Of a stretch of 64,000 nt of DNA, positions 25,819 to 34,693 are shown one piece after another. Made by a program: the position numbers and the translations under genes. Numbering within the stretch: the first letter of the stretch is position 1; each line of letters opens with the position of its first letter. Origin of the DNA: Brevibacterium iodinum ATCC 49514 (GTDB lineage Bacteria; Actinomycetota; Actinomycetes; Actinomycetales; Brevibacteriaceae); the NCBI RefSeq assembly GCF_900169265.1, contig NZ_FXYX01000001.1, positions 544,029 to 608,028 on the forward strand, in the 5' to 3' direction. The notes below the pieces were generated by a model that ran no database searches, was not told the origin of the DNA, and saw only the letters and a program-made list of their open reading frames with translations.

Positions 25819-26676
25819 TCAGTGTTCGGAACCGCGATGAGCGGGTGAGTGCGGCGGCAGCTCGAGGTCGACCAACGATGGCTCCGCGCGGAAGCCGAGC
25901 GATCTGGTGGCGATGTCGAGTTCACTCGAGTCCTCGCACGAGACGATGACCGTCAGCGGGTCCTCGCGATCCCGTGATCTGCGCAGCTGCTGGTAGATGA
26001 GGATCCCAGCCCAAGCACGGGCCCGGTCGGCGGATTCGCGCAGGTAGTCGATGTTATCGATGACGACGACGGGCGGGCGGCTGAGACTCGCCAGCCCGAA
26101 CTCGAGGAAGAATTTCTGCAGCTCACTCAGCTCGGAGACGAATACCTCTCCGTCATCGTCGATGAGGAAGTCCGCGCGTTGGGCGTCCTGCTTCGAGAGC
26201 GTCCCCGGTGGGAGGTCGTCGACCATCTCACCGGCCGTGGTGAAGGTCTCCCGGATGAGAGCGATGACCTCACGCAGAGTCGATTTCGACGCCCACGGCT
26301 TGTACCAGGGCTGGAGCATGATCTGCCGTTCGGCGACGTGCTGGGCGACCGTGAAATCGTCCTCAAGGTCCGTCAGCCCGCCGATATGTCCGACCGCAAC
26401 CTGCCCGCGCACGGTGCGGGCCTGCTTGCGGATATCGATAGCGCCGAGGCGGCCCTCCCCCGCGGAGACCCGCATCCTTCCAGCCAAGGACAGGAGGAGA
26501 GAGGTCTTCCCGCTGCCGGCGGGCCCGCGGACGACGGCGATGGCACCGGTCGGCACCTCGAGGTCGATATCGGTGAACACATCGCCCTGTTTGCCGGACA
26601 GCGACCAACCGCGCAGCACGACCGCTGGCGCGTCGATGTCGGTGTCCTCGGCGAACGTGTCCGTAGTGCTCTCCAT
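25819..26676 (-). CDS. ABC-type ATPase partner of the YhgE/Pip protein
   Basis: 285 residues from ATG 26676; a GGGAG site lies eight bases before it (ATG 26682 is an alternative). Walker A is GPAGSGKTSLL, Walker B is PPVVVIDNID, and where an ABC signature LSGGQ is expected there is SELSELQKFFLE, so the signature is degenerate and the usual Glu after Walker B is Asn. ATP binding looks intact while hydrolysis may be slow. It lies 39 bp upstream of the membrane gene and is probably cotranscribed with it. Two dyads stand in its upstream region. Confidence 0.8.
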   Translation of the reverse strand: MESTTDTFAEDTDIDAPAVVLRGWSLSGKQGDVFTDIDLEVPTGAIAVVRGPAGSGKTSLLLSLAGRMRVSAGEGRLGAIDIRKQARTVRGQVAVGHIGGLTDLEDDFTVAQHVAERQIMLQPWYKPWASKSTLREVIALIRETFTTAGEMVDDLPPGTLSKQDAQRADFLIDDDGEVFVSELSELQKFFLEFGLASLSRPPVVVIDNIDYLRESADRARAWAGILIYQQLRRSRDREDPLTVIVSCEDSSELDIATRSLGFRAEPSLVDLELPPHSPAHRGSEH

Positions 26677-26728
26677 AGCCATCGCTCCCAATCGTCTGTG
26701 CCTTCGTCGCTCCGGTCAGTGCCGAAGA

Positions 26729-26757
26729 ATTCTGCACCGCGCAGGTGACTGCAGAAT
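26729..26757. promoter_or_regulatory. Inverted repeat ATTCTGCA-N13-TGCAGAAT
   Basis: Perfect 8-bp arms separated by 13 bp, about 53-81 bp upstream of the ATPase start. Probably a regulator site or a hairpin in its leader. Confidence 0.4.
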
Positions 26758-26812
26758 ACGCCACTACCGGCACGTGGGGGGTGCGCAACGGGCGACTCCA
26801 TGCGAAATTACC

Positions 26813-26829
26813 CATTGGTAACTCCAATG
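26813..26829. promoter_or_regulatory. Inverted repeat CATTGG-TAACT-CCAATG
   Basis: Perfect 6-bp arms with a 5-bp spacer in AT-rich sequence, a form typical of TetR- or MarR-size operators. The controlling protein is unknown; no regulator gene lies beside it. Confidence 0.45.
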
Positions 26830-27009
26830 AATTCTCTCATGAAAATAGTGGGAGAGTGACCCGAGAAGACCCAGTTGTCACGAATTGCACATCGGTTTCC
26901 TGCACAGAGTCCGTGCGGTCTTTCGATGGGACCGCGGCGCCCTCTAGACGGCCGGGACTGCAAGGCGATTTCAGGGGCGGGGTCGCACTACCGAAGACGT
27001 CGATGTCCC

Positions 27010-27270
27010 TTGTCATACGGCGACGAGCTCAAAGGGCTGCCTACGCTGTCAGTCGGTCTGTTCTCTATCGGCGACTCTTCCCTGCTCAAGGCGACACGTG
27101 TGCTGGTCGGCGTTTCCTCCGCGCGGCGGTGGGCGATCGCCACGTGGCTCATCCCGGCGCTCGTCGCCGGGGGAATCTGGCGACATGCGTTCTGGATCGG
27201 ACCAGCGGTCTGGGAGATGGTCTTCGTAACCATGGTCACCTCATTCGTCAGAGCCCTCCGCAGTCGCTGA
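27010..27270 (+). CDS. Possible small membrane protein or C-terminal remnant
   Basis: 86 codons from TTG 27010. The part from about residue 25 has GC-rich third positions and two hydrophobic segments (WAIATWLIPALVAGGIW and AVWEMVFVTMVTSF). No clear ribosome site is seen and the family is not recognised. It could be a real small membrane protein or the tail of a decayed gene; the sequence upstream looks non-coding. Confidence 0.3.
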   Translation: MSYGDELKGLPTLSVGLFSIGDSSLLKATRVLVGVSSARRWAIATWLIPALVAGGIWRHAFWIGPAVWEMVFVTMVTSFVRALRSR

Positions 27271-27579
27271 TCGGTCGCACCTCCTCGGCGGGGCGTGTCA
27301 GAAAATCAGCAATCGGCGCCGACGTCGGGTCGCCTCGGCGAGGGGATTGCAGTCGCGCATCGGGCACCACCGAGTTCCATTCCCACCACACGTCGCACCT
27401 CACCCCGGTCCTCGCAATGCGCCCTCCCGGCAGCACAACGCCCCGCCGGCGGCATCTTGCACCGCTGCAAAGGTGCGAGATGACACTGACGGGGCATGAT
27501 GGCTGCGCAGCTGTGTTACGTGTCAGGAACTAGACGTGATGCTCCGTCCGAGCACAGGCGCCGCAGTCAGACCTCGGAA
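27271..27579. other. Intergenic region without recognised features
   Basis: About 310 bases. No frame shows coding character, and I find no strong hairpin or dyad. Confidence 0.4.
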
Positions 27580-28170
27580 TCAGACGTCGAAGCGCTGACC
27601 CTCGGCCTTAGGCGGCATGATTTCCATGACGAGCACAACGATTCCGCCGATAGAGGTCAGGGTGAGCAGGTAGAAGAGGCCGGAGAAGCCTGCATCATGG
27701 AGGCGGCGCCAGGAGACAGCGATCGACGGCACGATCGTGGCCAGGACAAACACGCCGAGAAGGACTCCGCCGATGCCCATCAGTGCAACGCCGCCGCCCG
27801 AGGGCGCCCCGCCCCCGTAGGGATCGGCGGAAGCAGAAGCCGCCATCATCACGGCTCCGATGACGACGAGAATGTAGGGCACCAGCGCAACGAGAACGCA
27901 GAACAGCGTCGCCCACCAGAACTCACTGCGCGAGGCCCGCCCGCTGAACTTCGCGTAGTTCTTGAAGAAGCGCTTGACGGCCTGGCCGAAGGATGCGCCG
28001 TAGAGCGGCAGTGACAGGTCATCGGGGCTGGCGGCACCGCGTGGCGCTCCACCGAAACCCTGCACTCCGTAGCCCTGGCCTCCGTAGCCCTGGCCGGCCG
28101 GCACTCCGGCTCCTGGCGCCCCTTGACCGGGTGTGTCGGAGTTGTATGCTGCATTCGCGTCGTAGGACAT
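27580..28170 (-). CDS. DUF805 family membrane protein
   Basis: 196 residues from ATG 28170, chosen because GAAGG lies seven bases upstream (an ATG at 28182 has no such site). The first 50 residues are Gly/Gln/Pro-rich, with repeats of GQGYG. From about residue 60 the DUF805 pattern appears: FFKNYAKFSGRASRSEFWWATLF, then helices and SWRRLHDAGFSGLFYLL. Three to four helices in all. The family function is unknown. It appears to be a single-gene unit. Confidence 0.85.
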   Translation of the reverse strand: MSYDANAAYNSDTPGQGAPGAGVPAGQGYGGQGYGVQGFGGAPRGAASPDDLSLPLYGASFGQAVKRFFKNYAKFSGRASRSEFWWATLFCVLVALVPYILVVIGAVMMAASASADPYGGGAPSGGGVALMGIGGVLLGVFVLATIVPSIAVSWRRLHDAGFSGLFYLLTLTSIGGIVVLVMEIMPPKAEGQRFDV

Positions 28171-28358
28171 GATGACCTTCATCTGTAGGTGACGTTTCTG
28201 GTCGCATTCCGTCGTCGATAAGCAGAGTTCTCTCAGTCGATCTTCAGATTGCGCGAACTCTATTCTGTCCTAGGCTCTCCGTCGATCATTTGTCGAACCG
28301 GTTTCAGATCTGCAACACAGCTCTTGATTCACTCACTTGTCATGGTCCGGACACGGAA

Positions 28359-28397
28359 ACGGCGCCCGCACAGATCAACTGTCTGCGCGGGCGCCGT
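28359..28397. terminator. Terminator hairpin after the MFS gene
   Basis: ACGGCGCCCGC pairs perfectly with GCGGGCGCCGT, enclosing a smaller ACAG/CTGT stem. It lies about 50 bases past the stop of the leftward MFS gene, which it probably terminates. Confidence 0.7.
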
Positions 28398-28449
28398 ACT
28401 CCACATCGGGTTCCGTCCCGGGTGCCCAGCTTCGAAACGGACGTGAGAC

Positions 28450-29763
28450 TCAGGCGTCGCCTCCGGTGAGGGCATAAGCCTCGTCGACCGGCGACTCATC
28501 GATGTGCCCGTCGACGCGGCGCAGCGCCTTCCACCCTAGTGAGATGACGACGACCGACAGCAGCACGGCCCCCGCACCGAAGAGGTACGGAGATCCTGCA
28601 CTGATCGATTCCGACACCGCACCGGCGACGATCGGCGCCACCGCACCGCCGATGAAGCGCACACCCGAATACGTGCCAGATGCGACCGGACGAGGCAGGT
28701 CGCTGACCTCCATCGCCGATTCCGTGAACACCGTGTTGAGCACGCCCAGAAGCATGCCCGCCACGATGATGCAGACGATGATCCCGGCCAGCGACTCGAC
28801 GAGGAAGGACATCACGCCAAGCAGCACGGCCAGTGCGACCAGGGTGACGATGAGGCTGCGACGACGCCCGATCCGCTTGGTCAGCACGGGAGCGCCGAAC
28901 ACCGAGGTGATCGCCACGCAGATGCCCCAACCGAAGAAGACGTAGCCGAGGCCCATGGCGCCGAAGTCCTCCATGCCCAGCTTCGCGGCGGCAGCCTCGA
29001 CGGGGAATGGGCTGTAGGCCAGCAGGATGAAGAAGCCGAAGTTGTACAGCAGAGCGGAGACGCCGAGGATGGCCACACCCGGGCGAGCCAGCGCACGGAA
29101 GGTGGCGCTGAGCCTGATCGGCTCCGCCGACGCTCCGTTCGAGCTCGTGCCGCTGGGCAGCAGCACGATGATCGCGATGAAGCCGATGGCCATGAGGACG
29201 GCGGTGCCGAAGAACGGCCCCCGCCAGGAGATTCCGCCGAGGAGCCCGCCGAGCAGCGGGCCGGTGGCGATGCCGACGCCGAGCGCCGCCTCGTAGAGGA
29301 TGATCGCCTTGTCCGCACCCCCGGAAGCAGCACCGACGATCGTCGACAGAGCGGTGGAGATGAACAGCGCGTTGCCGAGACCCCAACCTGCACGGAAGCC
29401 GATGATCTGGTCGACGGAACCGGAGAATCCGGCCAGAGCCGCGAACGCGACGATGAGCACGAGACCGATGAGCAGCGTGGTCTTCGCACCGATGCGGGAT
29501 GACAGGAAGCTCGTGAAGAACATCATTCCGCCGGTGATGAACAGATAGCTGGTGAACAGCAGCATCGATTGGGCGGGGGTGGCGTGGAGCTCGGCCGAGA
29601 TGGCCGGCAGGATCGGATCGACCAAACCGATGCCCATGAAGGCGATGACCGCAGCGAACGCGACCGCCCAGACGGCACGCGGCTGGCGAAGGATCGACGC
29701 TCCCGCCCCGGAATCGCCGGGTGTTTCGTCCCCTGGAGTTTCGTTGTCTGCTGACGCTCTCAT
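28450..29763 (-). CDS. MFS transporter, drug-efflux type
   Basis: 437 residues with twelve predicted helices and soluble tails. Helix 1 has GIGLVDPILPAISAELHATPAQ, common in DHA1 efflux pumps, and motif A-like SSRIGAKTTLLIG follows helix 2; the motif C-like AALGVGIATGPLLGGLLGG in helix 5 marks a proton antiporter. The substrate is unknown. A MarR gene lies 88 bp upstream on the same strand, which is the usual arrangement for an inducible drug pump. Confidence 0.88.
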   Translation of the reverse strand: MRASADNETPGDETPGDSGAGASILRQPRAVWAVAFAAVIAFMGIGLVDPILPAISAELHATPAQSMLLFTSYLFITGGMMFFTSFLSSRIGAKTTLLIGLVLIVAFAALAGFSGSVDQIIGFRAGWGLGNALFISTALSTIVGAASGGADKAIILYEAALGVGIATGPLLGGLLGGISWRGPFFGTAVLMAIGFIAIIVLLPSGTSSNGASAEPIRLSATFRALARPGVAILGVSALLYNFGFFILLAYSPFPVEAAAAKLGMEDFGAMGLGYVFFGWGICVAITSVFGAPVLTKRIGRRRSLIVTLVALAVLLGVMSFLVESLAGIIVCIIVAGMLLGVLNTVFTESAMEVSDLPRPVASGTYSGVRFIGGAVAPIVAGAVSESISAGSPYLFGAGAVLLSVVVISLGWKALRRVDGHIDESPVDEAYALTGGDA

Positions 29764-29851
29764 CTGCTGGTCGCGTCCCCTTTCCTATGGTGCGTTCCGC
29801 TCCGAAATCCGCTTCGGAAACGTGGTTGAAAAACTGAGATGTGCTCGGCGG

Positions 29852-30340
29852 CTAGCCCGCAGTAGGTTCCGGATCCGATTCGTCGTCGGGTTCGTCGACG
29901 CCGTCGACCGGGTGACGGTCCTTGAGGAAGTCCGAGACCAGTCCGAGCGCACGATCGACGCTCTGCCGCTCCTCGACGCTCAGCGACTCGAAGTAGGGCT
30001 GCATCTGCTCGATCATGATCGAGCGGTTCTCCGCCAGCCTCTCCCGCCCGGCTTCGGTGAGCGAGAACTGCGACGCGCGCCCGTCCGTCGGACTGGGCTC
30101 ACGCACGACGAGCCCGGCTTCCTCGAGCTTGGCGAGAAGCTTTGTCGCCGCGGGCTGAGAACTCAAATATCCTTGCGCGAAATGACCGACACGAACGGGT
30201 TGATACTGCTCGACTACGGCGAGCGCACGCAGCGCCGCCAAAGAGTTCTCGTTGCCGATCACTCGTCGAAACGCCCTGGTCAGGCGCGACGAGACGACAA
30301 CGAGCCGCGCGACCAGTTCGGCCGAATCCGCATCATCCAT
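29852..30340 (-). CDS. MarR-family regulator
   Basis: 162 residues. The winged helix (about 33-100) reads LAALRALAVVEQYQPVRVGHFAQGYLSSQPAATKLLAKLEEAGLV, then REPSPTDGRASQFSLTEAGRE, the MarR wing. The C-terminus is acidic. It lies directly upstream of the MFS gene and probably represses it and itself. A CCTAGG-centred palindrome lies just before the start. Confidence 0.9.
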   Translation of the reverse strand: MDDADSAELVARLVVVSSRLTRAFRRVIGNENSLAALRALAVVEQYQPVRVGHFAQGYLSSQPAATKLLAKLEEAGLVVREPSPTDGRASQFSLTEAGRERLAENRSIMIEQMQPYFESLSVEERQSVDRALGLVSDFLKDRHPVDGVDEPDDESDPEPTAG

Positions 30341-30353
30341 AACTTCTTTATAT

Positions 30354-30361
30354 ACCTAGGT
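30354..30361. promoter_or_regulatory. Palindrome ACCTAGGT before the MarR gene
   Basis: An 8-bp perfect palindrome with A/T flanks, 14 bp upstream of the MarR start and overlapping its promoter. A likely operator for this regulator. Confidence 0.5.
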
Positions 30362-30409
30362 TATGCATTTTGGCAAATCACGGTCATCGCGAGCGCAGCC
30401 CCGCCCTGA

Positions 30410-30424
30410 TGTCACTATGTGACA
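30410..30424. promoter_or_regulatory. Perfect dyad TGTCAC-TAT-GTGACA upstream of the riboflavin operon
   Basis: Six-bp arms with a 3-bp spacer, about 30 bp upstream of a TACTCT -10 box (30456-30461) for the rib leader. It could bind a transcription factor acting on the rib promoter in addition to the riboswitch; a shorter relative (TCAC-TTT-GTGA) is found before narK. Confidence 0.45.
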
Positions 30425-30468
30425 GACCTCACGGACGCCTCGGTGATGGTCATGCTACTCTGGCCTCA

Positions 30469-30594
30469 CATGTTCCGGGGACGGTGAAATTCCGTACCGG
30501 CGGTCACAGTCCGCGACCCGCTCGCATTCGTGCAGGCGGTTGATTCGGTGAAATTCCGAAACCGACAGTCAGAGTCTGGATGGGAGGAGCATGG
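30469..30594 (+). promoter_or_regulatory. FMN riboswitch (RFN element)
   Basis: Conserved RFN segments are present: GGTGAAATTCCGTACCGGCG, CAGTCCGCGACCCGCTC, a second GGTGAAATTCCG, ACCGACAGT and AGAGTCTGGATG. The closing stem pairs CATGTTCC (30469-30476) with GGAGCATG (30587-30594). It senses FMN and shuts down the riboflavin operon that follows. A TACTCT -10 box places the transcription start right at its 5' end. Confidence 0.95.
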
Positions 30595-30680
30595 TGGCCT
30601 CGGCCGCTGTCTTTCGGTGCATTCGACCGCACCGTCGCACGCGACTGAGACGCCCTGATGGTTGCACCCGCAATATCCTC

Positions 30681-30708
30681 CCTCCCGGCGAAGGCTCGGG
30701 AGGTTTTT
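30681..30708 (+). terminator. Riboswitch attenuator: terminator whose stem contains the ribD ribosome site
   Basis: CCTCCCG pairs with CGGGAGG, followed by TTTTT, and ATG of ribD begins two bases later. The GGGAGG arm is also the only Shine-Dalgarno for ribD, so folding both ends transcription and hides the ribosome site. A second GGGAGG at 30583-30588, at the riboswitch closing stem, could pair with CCTCCC instead as the antiterminator. Confidence 0.85.
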
Positions 30709-30709
30709 C

Positions 30710-31804
30710 ATGGGCGCGCAACCAGGCGAAGCAGCGGAATTCACGGACCTCGAATCAGCGGCGATGATCGCCGCTCTCAATGCTGCCCGCGAAGGTGTTC
30801 GCGGAGCGAATCCGCTGGTAGGAGCCGCAATCCTGACAGCCGATGGGCAGATCGTCACCGGTCACCATGGAGGAACGGGAACACCCCACGCCGAGGTGGA
30901 GGCGATCACCACCGCTCACGACCTCGACATCGATCTGACCACCGCGACGCTGCTCGTCACGCTCGAGCCCTGCGACCACCACGGCCGGACCGGGCCCTGC
31001 ACCGAGGCGATCCTCGCCGCCGAGATCCCCTCCGTCGTCTTCGCCTCCCCCGACCCGAATCCCTTGGCCGCCGGCGGTGGGAACACACTCGCCGAGGCAG
31101 GGCTGACGGTCCGCTCGGGCCTGTGCGAAGAGGACTCCCGCGCACTCAATGCGCGGTGGGTGCGCTCCCTGACCGAGGCCCGCCCGTTCGTCACTGCCAA
31201 GATCGCGCAGAGCCTCGACGGTGCCGTCGCCGCCGCGGACGCAACCAGTCAGTGGATCACCTCGGCGGAGTCTCGCGCACACGCTCACGAGGTCCGCTCA
31301 CGCGTCGACGCCATCCTCGTCGGCACCGGCACCGCCGTGGCCGACGATCCGCGTCTCAACGCCCGCGGCCCGGACGGAATCGCACTCGACGACCAGCCGC
31401 GGCCTGTCGTGCTCGGCACCTCGGAGCTGCCGGTCACATCGTTCCTCGCCCTCAATCCCAACACTCTGCATCTGCGCACCCACGATGTCCGTGAGGCCCT
31501 GGACGAGCTGTACGCCGCCGGAGCGCGCCACCTCCTCGTCGAAGGCGGGCCGACAGTGCTGGGCGCGTTCTTCTCCGCAGGGGTCGTCGACGAGGTCTTC
31601 TGCTATCAGGCTCCGCTGCTCATCGGACCCGGCCGCGGCAGCGTCGACGGCTTGGAGATCGGCACCCTGTCCGAGGCGCTGCAGCTGATCCCCGACGACA
31701 CGGAGACACCGGCGGTGTCGCGGGTCGGACCGGATTTCCTGCTGCATTTCGCGACTGCGGATCCGGGGCCTGACTCAACCGGCTTACCCGAATCAGTCAC
31801 CTAG
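30710..31804 (+). CDS. ribD: Bifunctional diaminohydroxyphosphoribosylaminopyrimidine deaminase/reductase
   Basis: 364 residues from ATG 30710. The N-terminal deaminase has the zinc motif HAEVEA and LVTLEPCDHHGRTGPC; the C-terminal reductase begins near residue 160 with RPFVTAKIAQSLDGAVA and contains ARHLLVEGGPTVLGAFF. It carries out the second and third steps of riboflavin synthesis. The ribosome site GGGAGG six bases upstream is part of the riboswitch terminator. First gene of ribD-ribE-ribBA-ribH. Confidence 0.95.
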   Translation: MGAQPGEAAEFTDLESAAMIAALNAAREGVRGANPLVGAAILTADGQIVTGHHGGTGTPHAEVEAITTAHDLDIDLTTATLLVTLEPCDHHGRTGPCTEAILAAEIPSVVFASPDPNPLAAGGGNTLAEAGLTVRSGLCEEDSRALNARWVRSLTEARPFVTAKIAQSLDGAVAAADATSQWITSAESRAHAHEVRSRVDAILVGTGTAVADDPRLNARGPDGIALDDQPRPVVLGTSELPVTSFLALNPNTLHLRTHDVREALDELYAAGARHLLVEGGPTVLGAFFSAGVVDEVFCYQAPLLIGPGRGSVDGLEIGTLSEALQLIPDDTETPAVSRVGPDFLLHFATADPGPDSTGLPESVT

Positions 31805-31856
31805 CCGCCGCACTCCTACAGCCACCACCGACCACCGCTTGAGAATCTGGAGTCAC

Positions 31857-32582
31857 ATGTTCACCGGAATCATCGAAGGGCTCGGCACCGTCGAGTCCAT
31901 CGAGCACACGAACGATTCGGCCGCGATCACCATCGACGCCGGCGCCCTCGTCGCCGACCTCGAACTCGGCGGCTCGCTGGCCGTCAACGGCGTCTGCCTG
32001 ACCTCGACGAGGCGGCCCACCGAGCAGCGTCCCGGCCTCTTCACCGCCGAGGTCATGGGCGAGACCCTCCGCCTGACCGGACTCGGCACTCTGGGCACGG
32101 GCGACCGAGTCAATCTGGAGCGCTGCACACCCGCCTCGGGGCGCTTCGACGGCCATGTCGTCCAAGGACACGTCGACGGCCGGGGCGAACTCCTCGACCG
32201 CACCGACCGTCCCGACTGGTCGACCCTGCGCATCGGGATCCCGAGCGAGCTCGCTCCACTGACCGCGGTCAAAGGCTCGATCGCTCTCAACGGGGTGTCA
32301 CTGACCGTGACGGCCGTGTCCGAGCCGAGCGCATCCTCCGCGTGGGTGGAGGTCGGACTCATCCCGGCGACGCTCACGCACACGACGTTCGGACAGATGC
32401 CGGTCGGCGCGGCCGTGAACATCGAGGTCGATGTGCTCGCGAAGTACACCGCGCGTCTCCTGTCCTTCCGCACCGCCGCCGGTGACGACACCGCCGCCGG
32501 CACGGTTCCCTCCGACCCGAGCCCCGCCTCGGTGGGCTCGCCACTGCCGAACAGCACCCAGCAAGGAGTCGATTATGACTGA
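31857..32582 (+). CDS. ribE: Riboflavin synthase alpha chain
   Basis: 241 residues from ATG 31857 with GGAGT upstream. It begins MFTGIIEGLGTVE and has two homologous lumazine-binding halves, each with a SLAVNGVCLT-like or SIALNGVSLTV segment and GHVDG. It converts two 6,7-dimethyl-8-ribityllumazine molecules into riboflavin. The last 40 residues are an Ala/Pro/Ser-rich extension beyond the usual family end. The end overlaps ribBA by 8 bp, indicating translational coupling. Confidence 0.95.
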   Translation: MFTGIIEGLGTVESIEHTNDSAAITIDAGALVADLELGGSLAVNGVCLTSTRRPTEQRPGLFTAEVMGETLRLTGLGTLGTGDRVNLERCTPASGRFDGHVVQGHVDGRGELLDRTDRPDWSTLRIGIPSELAPLTAVKGSIALNGVSLTVTAVSEPSASSAWVEVGLIPATLTHTTFGQMPVGAAVNIEVDVLAKYTARLLSFRTAAGDDTAAGTVPSDPSPASVGSPLPNSTQQGVDYD

Positions 32583-33960
32583 TCCCATCGCTCACGCCAG
32601 CCGCCTCGATCCCATCGATGCGGCCATCGCAGCCGTCGCCGCCGGCCAGCCCATCCTCGTCGTCGATGATGAGGACCGGGAGAACGAGGGCGACCTCATC
32701 ATGGCCGCCGAGTTCGCCGATCCTACGACGATAGGCTTCTTCGTCCGGCACACCTCGGGCGTCATCTGCGCACCCATGACCGCCGACCGAGCCGCGTCCC
32801 TGCGTCTGCCGCCGATGGTCACCGACAACGAGGATCCGAAGGGCACGGCCTACACGGTCAGCTGCGATGCGGTGGGGGTGACCACGGGAATCAGCGCCGC
32901 CGAACGCGCCGAGACCGGTCGGGTCCTCGCTGCCGCCCGCCCTGATCCGGCGGCGATCTCGCGGCCCGGCCATGTCTTCCCACTCATCGCGAAGGACGGC
33001 GGTGTCCGGGAGCGCCCCGGCCACACCGAGGCCGGGGTGGAGTTCGCGCTTTTGGCCGGTGCACAGCCGGTGGCAATGATCGCCGAGGTGGTCCACGACG
33101 ACGGGTCGATGATGCGCTTCGACGCCGTCCGCGAGTTCGCCGACGCCCACGACCTCGTCATGGTCTCGATCGAACAGCTCATCGCCTACCTCGAGCTGCG
33201 TGACGCGGATGCGTCGAGCGACTCCCCGGCGGCCCTATCGTCGGCGGCGGATGATTCCCGCCCTGAGGCGACCGCCTCGGTGACGGCTGCCGGTGCCCTT
33301 GGCGGTAACGAGTCGGTTGAGGCGACCGCGGAGGTGGCTCTGCCGTCGGAGCACGGCAGCCTGCGGGCCCGCGCGTTCACGATCAACGGGCATGACCACC
33401 TCGGCGTGTTTGCGGGGCCCCCGGATTCCGGCACGGAGGGTCCGGCGCCTCTCGTGCGGCTGCATTCGGAGTGCCTGACCGGGGACGTCTTCGGTTCGCA
33501 CCGGTGCGACTGCGGTGAGCAGCTCGACCTGGCGCTCGGCCTCATCGCCGAACACGGCGGGGCGGTGCTCTACCTGACCGGACACGAAGGTCGCGGAATC
33601 GGGTTGCGCAACAAACTGCGCGCCTACGCTCTGCAGGATCAGGGGCGGGACACCGTAGATGCGAACCGGGACCTCGGGTTCACCGACGACGCCCGCGACT
33701 ACCGTGCCGCAGCGACCATCCTGCGCTCGGTCGGGCTGACTCGCATCCGCCTGCTCACGAACAACCCGGCGAAGACCTCGGCTCTCGAAGAGCTGGGCAT
33801 CGCGGTCGAAGCTGTGGTTCCACTCGAGGTCGCGGCGCGGCCGGAGAACACGCACTACCTGGCCACGAAGCGCGAACGCATGCACCATGTGCTCTCACTG
33901 CCGGAGGGCACGGGCACATCCGGTACTGGCGCGGGCACAGCCGGGGCCGTCGCCAACTGA
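32575..33960 (+). CDS. ribBA: Bifunctional DHBP synthase/GTP cyclohydrolase II
   Basis: 461 residues from ATG 32575 (CAAGGAG upstream). Residues about 8-215 are 3,4-dihydroxy-2-butanone-4-phosphate synthase, with [18 protein letters not shown] and PGHVFPL. After a 50-residue Ala/Ser/Glu linker, GTP cyclohydrolase II follows (about 265-450), with [20 protein letters not shown] giving the zinc cysteines and [15 protein letters not shown]. It supplies both precursors of riboflavin, from ribulose-5-phosphate and GTP. The Thr/Gly/Ala tail is low-complexity. Confidence 0.95.
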   Translation: MTDPIAHASRLDPIDAAIAAVAAGQPILVVDDEDRENEGDLIMAAEFADPTTIGFFVRHTSGVICAPMTADRAASLRLPPMVTDNEDPKGTAYTVSCDAVGVTTGISAAERAETGRVLAAARPDPAAISRPGHVFPLIAKDGGVRERPGHTEAGVEFALLAGAQPVAMIAEVVHDDGSMMRFDAVREFADAHDLVMVSIEQLIAYLELRDADASSDSPAALSSAADDSRPEATASVTAAGALGGNESVEATAEVALPSEHGSLRARAFTINGHDHLGVFAGPPDSGTEGPAPLVRLHSECLTGDVFGSHRCDCGEQLDLALGLIAEHGGAVLYLTGHEGRGIGLRNKLRAYALQDQGRDTVDANRDLGFTDDARDYRAAATILRSVGLTRIRLLTNNPAKTSALEELGIAVEAVVPLEVAARPENTHYLATKRERMHHVLSLPEGTGTSGTGAGTAGAVAN

Positions 33961-34028
33961 ACCGCGCACCGCGCACTCACACAGACACGAACCAGGCTCT
34001 GCGGAGCTTTCGAACAAAGGACACACTC

Positions 34029-34499
34029 ATGGCTCATTCCGGAGCACCAGACCTCACCGTCGACGCCGCTGACCTGCGCGTCGCCATCGTCGCCGCCTCC
34101 TGGCACACCCAGATCATGGACGGGCTCGTCGACGGGGCCCAGCGCGCCGCCGCCGAGGCCGGAGCCGAAGCCACGCTCATCCGTGTGCCCGGCAGCTTCG
34201 AACTGCCCGTCGCCGCGGCCCGCCTGGCACCGCACTTCGACGCGGTCGTCGCCCTCGGAGTCGTCATCCGCGGCGGCACCCCGCACTTCGACTACGTCTG
34301 CCAAGCCGCCACCGACGGCCTCAACCGGGTCGCCATCGACTCCGGCAAGCCCGTAGGATTCGGCGTACTGACCTGCGACACCGAACAGCAGGGGCTCGAC
34401 CGTGCCGGACTCGAAGGGTCTGTCGAGGACAAGGGGCATGAGGCGATGACCGCCGCCCTCGTCACCGCTCAGGCACTGGTGCCTTACTCGCTGGGTTGA
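34029..34499 (+). CDS. ribH: 6,7-dimethyl-8-ribityllumazine synthase
   Basis: 156 residues. Conserved segments: [47 protein letters not shown] (with catalytic His) and [16 protein letters not shown]. It condenses the RibA-derived pyrimidine with DHBP and forms large capsids. AAAGGA precedes ATG 34029. It is the last gene of the operon, followed by a very stable hairpin. Confidence 0.96.
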   Translation: MAHSGAPDLTVDAADLRVAIVAASWHTQIMDGLVDGAQRAAAEAGAEATLIRVPGSFELPVAAARLAPHFDAVVALGVVIRGGTPHFDYVCQAATDGLNRVAIDSGKPVGFGVLTCDTEQQGLDRAGLEGSVEDKGHEAMTAALVTAQALVPYSLG

Positions 34500-34581
34500 G
34501 TGGCGGGGCCTCCACGGGTGAGTGGGTCGGCCGCCCCTGGCTTCGTCACACCGATCGGACCGCAGAGCCTGCTTCCCCAAG

Positions 34582-34641
34582 GATAAGTGTGCGCAGATTG
34601 CCCGTTTGGGTGTCCCAAGCGGCAATCTGCGCACACTTATC
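34582..34641. terminator. 60-nt palindrome with perfect 20-bp stem
   Basis: Bases 34582-34601 and 34622-34641 are exact reverse complements, and the inner part adds a further CCGTTTGGG/CCCAAGCGG stem with a G-T pair, leaving a 3-base loop. It lies between the converging ribH and poxB genes and can terminate both. Length and perfection exceed a normal terminator, suggesting a dispersed palindromic element reused as a terminator. Confidence 0.75.
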
Positions 34642-34693
34642 GTGCTCTGCGCCAGTTTGCGCCGGCGGCGGAGGACCTGCGACCTTACTCAGC

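Larger units (their letters stand above)
26677..27009. other. Upstream region of the ATPase-Pip operon
   Basis: No gene recognised. It contains inverted repeats at 26729-26757 and 26813-26829, given separately. Confidence 0.4.
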
